Source: Cladorhizidae sp. MBARI D1340-BT2 (taxonomy: Eukaryota > Porifera > Demospongiae > Poecilosclerida > Cladorhizidae). Taken from it: 64,000 nt of DNA. The DNA lies in contig JAQNBH010000007.1 in the NCBI GenBank assembly GCA_028752905.1, positions 11,656,919 to 11,720,918 on the forward strand. Reading direction: 5' to 3'. Both the position numbers and the translations under genes were made by a program. The notes beneath the pieces were generated by a model. That model saw only the letters and a program-made list of their open reading frames with translations. It was not told the origin of the DNA and searched no databases. Below are positions 1-9,199 of this stretch, in pieces. Every line of letters starts with the position of its first letter. The first letter of the stretch is position 1.

Positions 1-39
1 TATTTTCTGTGACAATGTAGGGTCCCTGCCACTCGCTAC

Positions 40-1062
40 TCAATTTGTCTGCTTTCCTGGGTCTGAATACGAGAACAAAATCTCCAACTTCGAATTTTCG
101 ATGAGTGCTTTCCTGTCGTGGTAATATTTGTGACTCTCTTTTTTCTTTGTCTCATTTTCTTTTGCTATTTGCTGTACTAGTTGTATGTTCTCCTTTAGGG
201 TTGTGATGTACACTACCATGTTCACATCATTTGTCTCCTCTTTATTCTTCCAGAATTTGGCAAGTTCGTCCAAAGGTAAGCTCATCTCTCTTCCAAAGAG
301 CAGGTGGAATGGAGAGAATCCTGTTGTGTTGTGCGCAGTCCCCCTGTACGCCCATAAGACAAAAGGTAGGAATTTGTCCCATTCCTTTCCATGAGTGGAG
401 GTCAGAAGTCTCTTCATTGTCGAGTTAAACCTCTCCACCATACCATCCGTTTGGGGGTGGTATGGGGAGGTCCTGATCTGATGGATCCCTGTCATCTCAC
501 AAAACTGTTTAACGGTCTTTGACACAAAGTTAGTGCCATTGTCAGTTAATATTTCTTGAGGTACCCCAAGTCTAGTGGTCAATTCAATTAAACAGTTAAC
601 CACTGTTTCTGCTGTCATATTACGCAGAGGAAAAGCCTCTGGCCACTTGGTCATATAATCCATTATAACAAGGACATATTTATTCCCGGCAGTTGTTCTT
701 TTAAGAGGCCCAAATATATCCATGGCAATGCGTTGAAAGGGTGCTTCCATTATAGGTAGGGGATGCAATGGGGCACTACCTGCTACTGCTGGTCCAGCTC
801 TCTGACACACAGGGCATGATTTACACATTATTCCCACGTCTTTAGCAATACCTGGCCAATCCATCCTTATCCTGATAGCTTCAAGCGTTCTAGTCTGGCC
901 AAAATGTCCAGCCACGGGAAAGTTGTGGGCCATTTGTAGAATTCGAGTACAGGCAGCCTTGGGAACGATAATGAGCTTTTTTCCATTCTGGTGATAGGGC
1001 TGTCTCATCAGTAATTCATTCTCCCAAAAGAAAAGACTGCTTCCCTCTTTAATTTTTCTCTG
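40..1062 (-). pseudogene. integrase of the Gmr1-type element
   Basis: The integrase joins retrotransposon cDNA to host DNA. Counting from the methionine at 1008, an HHCC zinc module is visible (H28, H35, C65, C68), then the catalytic core with D97, D156 and E192. The D-E spacing of 35 residues is the retroviral/Ty3 DD35E signature. The methionine is not a natural start: the frame is open upstream to about 1062 and belongs to a longer polyprotein whose gag-protease part ends in another frame. The frameshift lies near 1040, in an A-rich stretch. The 3' end stops at 40, before any chromodomain or RT. Confidence 0.85.
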
Positions 1063-1205
1063 ATTTTATTTAGCGTAGGATCTTGTTTTTGTAGTACTCT
1101 TAGTTTCTCCGGAGATACTGTCTCAAAAATTGATTCATCTTCTATTGTGTTCTGGTCTAGGGTTGTAGTACTACTTTCCATGTCAACATCTTCTTCTAGC
1201 TCATC

Positions 1206-2594
1206 TTATAGTTCCACTGGTTGGATCACTGGGTTGTCATCCTCTTGTTGCTGTTCCTCTTTCTGCCTAAGTTGGCTTTGTTTTTCTGCTTGTGCTCTGG
1301 TTGTGATCATTACCACTTCCTCACGTGCCAGCGTTGTCTGCTTTCTTTCTTCATGAACTGGGGTTAACTCTACTTCAGTGTCCAGCTTCTCTTTCAGATA
1401 TCTCTGAAAATGAGGAACATCTCGTCCCATTAACATGTCGATTCCGATGTGGGGAGATACCCCTACTGCTAACTCAATGCACTTTTCCTCCACTTGCAGC
1501 TGGATCTTGGCTGCTGGAAACCATGTCTTCTTAGAGCTGGCAGTAGTATAAGGTATCTTCCAATCAAGGAAGTCCGATTTTCGAATGCATCTAGGGTGGA
1601 CAATTGATTTTGAGCAGCCTGTGTCTAGAAAGGCAAGAATGGATCTGCCTTTGACTTTCACCCTACGAGTCCATTTAGTCTTACTTCCATCACGGGTGCT
1701 TGTGAGGTGAACCTTTTCAAGTTTCACTCTACAATCCCTTCTTAGGTGGCCTTTCTTGCCGCAACGAAAACACTCGATCTGGCTTAGATCTAGGGGAGGG
1801 AGTTTGCTAGAATCTCCACTTGTTGGTGGGGATTGATTTACCTCTAGTCGTCTTGAATTTGGTACTCGTAGGTGAGTAGGAGTGTTACTCTCTGAGCTCT
1901 CTCTTGGTCTAAATTTGTTCATTCTATCAGATTGTCTGGGTACATCTGGTTCTCTCCTTTGATTTCCTAGATGCCTCACAATTGCCTCACTCAACTCCTC
2001 GTAGGTGCTAGGATCTAAGTTTCTCATTTGTATCTCCAGCCACCGCGGTAGTTTTTTCAGGGTTACTTCCATCAGCATCAAAGTCTCAGCCCCTTTTTCG
2101 GATGAGTTGATCCACTGATGGAAATTTTGTTGATGCTCCCTTAACCAGGCATCAGGGTTGCTTCCATCAAAAGTCTTCTCAAAAACCTTCTTTCTGTACG
2201 TTTCTGTAGTGACTTGGTACGTTGCTAGTAGAGTGCTTTTAATGATCTGATAGTCATTCTGTTCTGTTGAGCTTAGGGTTGATATAGCCGTCATCCCTGC
2301 TCCGGATAGTGAGCTTCGGAGGAATACAGGCCATTGTTCTTCTGGCCATCGTCCTGCCTAAGACGTGACTTCAAACGTTTGCAGAAAAGCACCCATGTCA
2401 TCCACGCCCTCCTGAAATTTCTGCAGAGTTAGTTTAGGAGTGGGTGGAGTTGGCTCAACTACTGATGGTCTGTGAAACTCGACCAGATGTTGAAACAATC
2501 TCTCTTGTTGCTGGGCTGCTTGTCGTTTATCCTCCCCATGCCTCTGTTCCTCCCTCTCTGTTCTCTGTTGATCCATTTGGAGCCATTGAGCCAT
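1206..2594 (-). pseudogene. gag-protease of the Gmr1-type element, one in-frame stop
   Basis: Two open stretches (2594-2358 and 2357-1206) share one reading frame, separated only by a TAG at 2358-2360. The N-terminus is Gln/Glu-rich and coiled-coil-like (MAQWLQMDQQRTEREEQRHG). A capsid region follows, with a helical stretch resembling the SCAN domain at about 2200-1960. Next is a CX2CX4HX4C zinc knuckle (CFRCGKKGHLRRDC, about 1780-1740) and an aspartic protease with a DTGCS active site (about 1630). A second stop at 1206-1208 ends the frame just before the integrase linker. The start at 2594 is the first ATG after an upstream stop. Confidence 0.85.
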
Positions 2595-2886
2595 AAACCG
2601 ATCTAAGGGTTCGTTTGTGTCAGAGATAGACTCTAGAGAGGGCAGAGTCTCTGGATTGGTGTTCCGAAGACACGAGATTCTCTATGTTGTCGTTCTTTTG
2701 ACATTACAACCTCAACACACTTAAAAAGAACATTTTTTCAAATGCACCAAAAAAAACACGAAAACAATATTAGCCTAGCTGACCAGGGGTTGGTTTCACA
2801 AACTCTCTAGGCCTAGCCTGAGTTGTTTCCCCTGTACTATTACAGACTAACTAAACTGTTGTCGGGTTCTCTGTCGCTAAGAGAAT
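2595..2886 (-). other. transcribed leader of the Gmr1-type element
   Basis: This stretch lies between the probable primer site and the gag start codon. No ATG opens a frame that joins gag, and no coding signal is seen. It contains A/T runs on both sides of 2750. Confidence 0.5.
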
Positions 2887-2899
2887 ACCGCTGCCACCA
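2887..2899 (-). other. primer-binding site, tRNA-Leu type
   Basis: On the minus strand, one base after the LTR end, the sequence reads TGGTGGCAGCGGT. It is complementary to the 3' end of animal tRNA-Leu, including its CCA tail (from knowledge of tRNA sequences, not a search). The position and the match of 13 bases support both the element's orientation and the LTR boundary. Confidence 0.7.
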
Positions 2900-2900
2900 C

Positions 2901-3321
2901 TGTCAGGCAAATACTTCTACTATCTCTAAGTAGTCTAGCCTGCGACGCCTAAACAACAAAACTCTGTCTAAGCCGAAATAAGCTTTCCTGCTGTCTCCCA
3001 CTCACAAAGAGTATAATTAAGAACTGTAGTAGGTTTAAATACTTTAACAATATAAACATAAATAAATAGTGCTAAATAATCATACACTAGTCTCAAACCA
3101 ATATCTATGTCTCAAAACTAAACTAGCTCAGTTTACGCTATACGTCTCTCTCTGTTCGCTCGCTAAAAACTACTCTTTTCCATTTCTCATAGTTACTCTT
3201 TACCATGCGCGGGCATGGACTTGTTCAAACCAATCAGTACTCCCGTATTCGACTCTGAAGACTTCCTGGTCGTTCACGGAGTAATAATCTTTATCATACA
3301 TATAGGAGTCAATGTCTGACA
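2901..3321 (-). repeat. 5' LTR of the Gmr1-type element (421 bp)
   Basis: The segment begins TGTCAG and ends CTGACA, a perfect 6-bp inverted terminus of the TG...CA type. It sits directly against the primer site on one side and against the interrupted integrase of the older element on the other. The partner LTR is outside the window, so the boundary rests on the termini and context. A TATA-like TATTTAAA lies on the minus strand near 3033-3040. The flanking bases TCGAC (3322-3326) are the predicted target duplication. Confidence 0.7.
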
Positions 3322-3960
3322 TCGACATTGATATCTCCTTTGGGTCCCACGTTATTAGTGATGAGTCTCTTGATGGTTTTTACTCCAATTTCAGCTCTGC
3401 AATTGCTGTGAGGAAAGGCAACCGAACTCAGTCTGTGATGGATCCCCCCCCCATTCAGCCAAGAATTGTCTGGTGGTGTGGGCCATGAATTCAGGGCCTC
3501 CATCGGAAGTTAACTCGTCTGGTATGCCAAAGGTAGCAAATGGTTCTTCTCAGAGTGTTGATGAGGCCTAGGGCATCATTGGTGGATCTTTCGACAATTG
3601 GCCAATTGGAATAGCAGTCCACAATCACCAGGTAGTTGAATCATCTATAGTGAAAAAAATCGGCGCAGATGCATTGAAACGGGTATGCAGATAGGATGGG
3701 TGGTATTGGAGGCATTGCATCCTGGGATGGGGCCATCCTATTGCAGTGATTGCATCTTGCTCTGGTAGAATGGATGTCGTTTGTAAGTCCAGGCCAGAAA
3801 ATAGAAGAGTCAGCTCTCGAGATCATGGATGAAGTACCCTGATGGGCAGCATGTATTGCCGTAAGACAAGAAACTCTCAGTGAGGGTGAGATGACTATCC
3901 TGTCCTTGTAGACTATCACCCCATTGACACTGTAGTGATGTTTCCTGAAGGGGTGGTACT
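3322..3960 (-). pseudogene. integrase, truncated by an LTR insertion
   Basis: The upstream half (3919-3641) has the zinc module (H-x3-H... C-x2-C, 'RARCNHCNRM') and the start of the catalytic core ending 'CICADFFHYR'. The downstream half (3503-3322) has the end of the core with 'HSNCRAEIGVKTIKRLI', matching the HPQSNGRAE region that carries the catalytic glutamate. Between them the frame is broken. Homology stops at about 3322, where the neighbouring element's LTR begins; the apparent stop at 3309 lies inside that LTR. Confidence 0.75.
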
Positions 3961-4071
3961 CCCTTTTAAATTATGTTGGGAGAAGGTGTTTTTGGTCTGG
4001 TAGTCCTTCTTCAATTGTAGAGATTAGGAGGTTCATGGTGTGTCGTATGACGTGGCTGTTTGAACATCCTC

Positions 4072-5583
4072 CTAGTTGATAGTTTGTATGGAGTTGAGGG
4101 ATGAGGCAATTGATGCTGTCAACATTTCTTGAGTGTGGTTTTGCTGGTCCTCCATGCAGATGCCAGCAATCAGCTCTAGGGGTATGTGGAGTGGTGGTTT
4201 CATGATGACATCTGCTATATTATGTATGTCATCTGGTAAGAGCAACTTTTCTGGGTTGTGATCACCTGTGGGGTGCCTAGACATTGAGTCTGGGGCTCTG
4301 TTTTTTGTAACAGGGATGTGGGCCATCTGAAACTGATATCGGAGGGTTTTCTCCTTTAGGTTTCTGACTGGTATTGCTGATATGGTCGAGGGATCAGTCA
4401 CCGAAGCTTTTCAGAAGAGGTCTGTGATCCACAACAATAGTGAGGTCTTTGCAGGCAAGGACGAAGTGTCTTGCCTTGTCCAAGGCATCAGCGACGGCCA
4501 GAGCTTCAACCCGAATTAGGGCAAACCTGGACTCAGCAGGGTGCATGAATCTGCTGCCTACCAGGGTGATCTTCCATCCCTGTTTGCAGCAGAAGAGGTC
4601 GTTGGAGGGACAAGAACAGTGCTTCTGAAATAGCCAGAAGCCAATTCCATGTTTGGACCAGTCTGTTGCAAGGTACATGGGTTTGGATTTGTCGAAGATT
4701 CTCACCCCTTGTTCAATTTCTTTAGTGATGGTAGGCTTGGACTGTTCAAATGCCTCTTGTAAGTTGTCATCCCAGTGGAACTTTTTGCTTGGATTGAGGA
4801 GGTCTCTGAAGGGAAGAATCTGATTTGCCATGTGAGGTTGGTGAGGACTGGGAATTCTGAGATGGCTTTGAGATATTTTTGACAGGGGCGAACTGTGTTA
4901 TTTGAGATTTCGAAGCCTGCAAACTCTACTTCGTCCATTGCAAATTTGAATTTTTCTGGGTTCAGAGTGATGCTGTTTCGTCCACATATGTCGAGCCATT
5001 GGGAGGCTTGGAAGAAGCTGTCTTCGATGGCACCTGCCCATAGAAGGGTGTCATCGATGCACTTTGTGTAGGCTGGGAAGGTTGATACTATTCATCGTAT
5101 CTCCTTGAGTATCCATCGCCGGATGCAATGTAGCCCTGTGTATGAGGTATAGGTATCGTCCCCATGGGGTAATGAAGGTACTGTATGCCTATAATTCCTG
5201 TGTAGGTGGACATTATGGTACCCGTTCTAGGCATCGAAAACTGTGTTTTTTTGGTTGTGTGGTACAGGGAGAGCTTGGTGGAACTGTGATTGGGTATGAT
5301 GGGTTTCCCTGGTTGCATGGGTGTTCAGAGATTGAAAATCGATCGTTCTTCTTGGTTTGCCATTCTTTTTGCCACATATGACCATCCTGTGGCACCATGT
5401 GACTGGTTCACCAATGGGGACAGGTTCTAAGACGCACCATCCCTGTCGAGTCCAGCCTTGACGTCCTCCTGCCAGTGTAGTGGAACAGGTATAGGTGAAT
5501 GATGAGCGGTTGGGGTAGCATTGGGGTCGATCATCAGCCTCATGGATAGCCCCTCCATCAATGGTAGACTCTGATGCTCGCAC
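4072..5583 (-). pseudogene. reverse transcriptase and RNase H, multiply frameshifted
   Basis: Segments in order: the RT fingers (5583-5227) with the strongly conserved 'KKNGKPRRTIDFQSLN' and 'RETHHT'; the palm (5250-5030) with 'CIDDTLLWAG', where the YxDD box reads CIDD; the thumb (4938-4800); and RNase H (4831-4394) with 'YLATDWSKHGIGFWLF', 'E-ALAVADAL' and 'VVDHRPL'. The RNase H tail (4401-4240) ends 'APDSMSRHP'. At least four frame changes separate these parts, so no complete product can be made. Confidence 0.8.
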
Positions 5584-6110
5584 ACGTTGAATGTACTGGC
5601 TCGATAATGATACTGTTGGAGCTTCTCTCGGTTGTCCTCTGTGGCTGGGTATGGTAGTACAGGAAGAGGAGGCTGCGGTTTTGTCCTTTTTGGGCAGTCA
5701 CATCCTTGGACGGGGTGGCTGCCAGCAGTTGCTGTGGTGGCATTGGTGGACTCTATCAGATTATCCCCATTGATCTCTACACCAACTTTCGGAAATTGGG
5801 GTGATATAATCTCTAGGTCTGTGCAAGCTTCCTTGCTGAGGAACAACTTGTCCATGTTATTGGTAATATATACCATTTGCCTGGTGGTTACATCTCTCCC
5901 AGTGTTATCCTTTCCTGATAGTCGGAGGATGGTAGCCCCAGGATGTTGATGTTGTGGTTGTCAGCAGCATGCATCTTCAGATGCACAGGGATAAGATATT
6001 TGTCGGTTAACCCAAGTCTCTGTATGACCTTAAGCCCAGTATCTGTCATGGCATAAGTGAGGATCTGGCTCTGAGGGGTGTATTTAGTTTGAGCCCAAAA
6101 TGCTCATAAT
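5584..6110 (-). pseudogene. aspartic protease and protease-RT linker
   Basis: A DTG motif at about 6050 is followed by 'LKVIQRLGLTDKYLIPV' and 'MHAADNHNINILG', the pattern of retroviral-type proteases in gypsy elements. The residues usually found between DTG and this region are missing, so a short deletion next to the active site is likely. A linker (5876-5600) with 'RQMVYITNNMDKLFLSKEAC' leads into RT. Confidence 0.65.
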
Positions 6111-6117
6111 CTTCCCT

Positions 6118-6970
6118 TCACACGCACATGGATAGCCTGATGAATGGTTGGGATTTGGATTGCCTTTTTGACCATTTGCCAGTGGATTGGTGATACACAT
6201 GGTGGTCTAAGGTGGCATATTTATATCTCATCTCAGATGTGATCCCACATAAGGTGTCGAATACAGCATTCTCATGCTCACCTTCTATCCCATTCCTGAC
6301 TGGTTTTGCATCATTTTTGTTTTTGCACATCTTTCCAAAGTGGTTATCCCTGCCGCAGTGGCTACATACAGCGCCAAATGCTGGGCCAAATTCTGGGGAA
6401 AATTTCCTCCGTAATCTGGTTGGTGCACTTTTCCCATGGCCCTTTGACCCACAGTAGGGTGCAAACTTCTTGATCCTTTGGCAGAGCGCCATTCACTGCA
6501 GTTCTTTACTGGCGCCTGTAGGTGCTTCCCGTTACTGCATCTGGCGCATGTAGTAGTAACACTCTAGAGGCTGATCTCTTGCCTGCTTCCTTGGCTTCCA
6601 CATATCTGAGAACCTGCTCCAGTGTCATGTCCTGTTTCTTGTTCCCTAGCAGGTCCATTTGAATCTCAGGGTCATCCAACCCTCTGCACAACACATCTCT
6701 TAAGATGGTCTCCGTGTAATCAACGTTGGTGTCGCATCCGGTGCACTGCTGGGTGTACTTGCAGACACTGGCTTGGCCACGGAGCCTGGCTCCAAATGCC
6801 CGGATGGGCTCATCACGGTCCTGCTTGAGGTTGTGCAGTATTACTCTGGCTACCGTTGCATTCTCCTCCCTCACTGCAAGCTCCCTCATTGCTGCAAATA
6901 CTTCTTCTTCTTCATCCTGGTGAGGGTACCTCCTTGGTTTCTGGTGAGGTCTTTCCTCAGCTGCTCATCG
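6118..6970 (-). pseudogene. gag of the older gypsy element
   Basis: The capsid part (6889-6506, open further to about 6930) contains 'QDRDEPIRAFGARLRGQA' and 'DVLCRGLDDPEIQMDLLG', typical of this gag family. A frame change leads to 6492-6118, with two cysteine/histidine zinc-binding clusters: an N-terminal CGSKGHG remnant and 'CSHCGRDNHFGKMC'. The 5' end of the gene was not found. Confidence 0.7.
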
Positions 6971-7443
6971 CAACACTATAGTATAATCGAGCATTCAGCT
7001 AAAGATCGGAGTTCTTTGATTCTTCAGAAACTTTCGATGGCGTGTCATGCTACACCTGCCTGGCCTTGGAAGCTCCAGGACAGAAGATGACGCCACGCAC
7101 TAGCAATGGAGAAAGAAAGGTACGCTACAATGTATATTTAGTATGAACGTGTAGCTGCTAGCTCAGCTAAGTTGAACTCTAGGTATGATACTGAGTTTTG
7201 TAAGTGCATCCATAGGGTTTTTGTCTATCAAGTCTCAATACAATGTCCTACTAACCTACCATCACCCCCATGGGTGGGCATGAAAAGGAGAGAGCAGTGG
7301 AGCTGAAACAAGAAACCCTAACCCCTTGAACTATGAGGCTACTTGAATTTGCCACTTTCTTACAAGTATTTCATATCATTTTATATGAATACAATGTATA
7401 TAGTACATTGATACATAGGAGAGAGAAGGCTATAACAGGACGA
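6971..7443 (-). other. no gene seen; possible 5' end of the older gypsy
   Basis: No open frame or splice signals are convincing. The segment may hold the gag N-terminus and LTR of the element to its left, but no terminal repeat pair is available for comparison. Confidence 0.3.
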
Positions 7444-8396
7444 TCATTTGTTTTTGTGCCACAATAGGTAGCAGTCGGTGCTCGCAATTCCAGTGTGGCA
7501 TAGCCATATGCCACATTCCTGGCAGTACCACTGGCTATCAGAAAGCTTCTGTTGCTGGTAGCAATAAGTGCAACGTCCTCGACTGTGCCTCCCAGATGTT
7601 GCAGGGTTATTTATTGGGAAGTGGAGGAAAGGAAGACTCTTGATAATGGAGCCACACCCAGCTCTGCGTCGGCTACAATAACTTCCAATTGTCTTCATGG
7701 CCAGGTGAATCCTGAACTTCTTGATCGTAAGTTCATTTCCGCTTCCTGGCCATCCTTTGTGCGGAATGAAGGCATTTGTGATGCCACATCAATCAGAAAG
7801 TGAAATATATATTTGTAGACCTTTCTGCTTTCACCCGACACCTATAATATCCTCTGATCTGATCACCTTTGTCCACGCCTCCCATGTATTTATTGTAGGA
7901 CTGTATAGCTAGGTGGCAGCTTATTTCCTCTCTGCTGCCATTGTTCGTATGCCTAATCACTGAGGTGACACTCTTGGGGTCGCTGTTGGTGTACATAAGC
8001 ATGCCGATCTTTCGTCCTGCCATGCATTTGCACACACCTTTCCACGTTGCGTGGTTAGTGACTGGCCCCTAAAAATGTTAGAAGTTCAGAGTATATCATA
8101 GTTGTGGTAAATCTCATGCATGAACTGGCCAAAATGTTTGTGGCATTCTAACTTCTAACTTGTGTTTATCTAGTGCAATTTGACCTTTTCTTAAATTTGG
8201 CTTTCTTCAGCTCCTCAGGGAAACCACGCCTGTCTTTCCTGGCAGTACCACATCCATAAATCCCTCTCCTCTCCAAGTTAATGAACACACTATGGGAGGT
8301 CAAAACGTTGTCTATTTTGTCAAAATAGACATTGTGCCACTTGTCCTGTAGGTCCTCAGTTAGGTCCTTGACCATTCTTGCCCCCAAGTGGTGCAA
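7444..8396 (-). pseudogene. piggyBac-type transposase relic, first copy
   Basis: PiggyBac transposases cut and paste DNA at TTAA sites. Read downwards, the parts are: the catalytic-domain segment (8396-8190) with 'GARMVKDLTEDL', 'FDKIDNVLTS', 'RGIYGCGTARKDRRGFPEELKK'; then 'GRKIGMLMYTNSDP' and 'YNKYMGGVDKGDQIRGYY' (8067-7840); a helical segment near 7800-7700; and the C-terminal zinc ribbon (7575-7450) with 'CTYCYQ', 'YCQECGIWLC'. Between 8190 and 8067 the homology is interrupted by about 115 bases bounded by GT and AG, possibly an intron. Frameshifts are present. No TTAA-flanked inverted ends were found. Confidence 0.8.
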
Positions 8397-8850
8397 CGTC
8401 CTCGACTGCGCTTCCCAGATGTTGCAGGGTGCTTTATTGGGAAGTGGAGGAAAGGAAGACTCTTGATCATGGAGCCACACCCAGCTCTGCATGGGCTACA
8501 ATAACTTCCGATGATCTCCTTGGCCAGCCTGAACTTCTTGATCATAAGTTCACTTCCGCTTTCTGACCATCCTTTGTGCAGAATGAAGGCATTTGTGACG
8601 GCCACATCGATCAGAAAGTGAAATATGTATTTGTAGACTTTCTGCTTTTCATCCGACACCTATAATATCCTCTGATCTGATCACCTTTGTCCGCCGCCCA
8701 TGTATTTATTGTAGGACTGTGTAGCTAGGGGGCAGCTTATTTCCCGTATGCCAAATGACTGAGGTGACACTCTTGCAGTCACTGTTGGTGTGCATAAGCA
8801 TGACAATATTTCGACCTGCCATGAAGCAGTAAATGATGTGTGGTTGACTC
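8391..8850 (-). pseudogene. piggyBac relic, second partial copy in tandem
   Basis: Positions 8391-8825 are a direct, slightly diverged repeat of 7570-8035. They encode the same segment, from the 'MGGVDKGD' region to the start of the C-terminal zinc ribbon ('KYIFHFLIDVAVTNAFILHK' near 8640-8580). The repeat ends abruptly at 8391, where it is fused to the catalytic segment of the first copy instead of continuing into the zinc ribbon. This looks like a partial tandem duplication or unequal exchange. Confidence 0.8.
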
Positions 8851-9199
8851 AGAAGTTTAGGGGGAAATCTTCAACAAAATTAGGGGACTATAATTATGTG
8901 ACCCATCCTCCAAGGGAAAAGGCACTATAGAGTGATACTTTGATTATGGGTAATTCGAGTTTTATTTTTTTAAATTTTACTCCACTTCCTAGGCATAATC
9001 ATGGTGTAATGGACTTGTTCTAAATACAGGTAGATAGAAAAATTATTACTGTAAAGCATGGTAGTAAAGACTTCAAGTTTGGACTTGGATTTCTAGCTGT
9101 TAATTGCAAGTGTCTAGGATGGATTTAGCTAGCGTTTTAGAGAATGAATTTGTGCTTGCCTAGCTGAGTATCTACCAGTTGAAACTGAAGAAGAGTCTT
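8851..9199 (+). other. no gene seen between piggyBac and the next relic
   Basis: AT-rich sequence without a convincing frame. It may contain the 5' flank of the plus-strand relic that follows. Confidence 0.3.

Larger units (their letters stand above)
1..3321 (-). mobile_element. Gmr1-type Ty3/gypsy LTR retrotransposon, 5' portion
   Basis: Read on the minus strand, the element runs LTR (3321-2901), primer site, leader, gag, zinc knuckle, protease, short linker, integrase, then off the left edge. Integrase follows protease after only about 65 codons, with no reverse transcriptase or RNase H between. That is the copia-like order known for Gmr1-type gypsy elements, so RT is expected left of position 1. 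The copy is decayed: in-frame stops at 2358-2360 and 1206-1208 and a frameshift near 1040. Its LTR abuts the broken integrase of the next element, so it inserted into that older copy. A plain internal RT deletion in an ordinary gypsy is the alternative. Confidence 0.8.
3322..6970 (-). mobile_element. older Ty3/gypsy element, canonical gene order
   Basis: Minus-strand fragments read gag (6970-6118), protease (about 6100-5880), RT and RNase H (5583-4072) and integrase (3960-3322) in the order of ordinary gypsy elements. Frames change many times and several stops are present, so it is older than the element inserted in it. The integrase breaks off exactly at the LTR of the Gmr1-type element, so its C-terminus and 3' LTR should lie left of the window. 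No 5' LTR was recognised above 6970. Confidence 0.8.

Noticed and set aside
1009..1205. A deletion of RT and RNase H from an ordinary gypsy element
   Set aside because: The linker still encodes conserved element sequence leading into the integrase, and protease-integrase adjacency is the known Gmr1 arrangement; a deletion remains possible until the left flank is seen.
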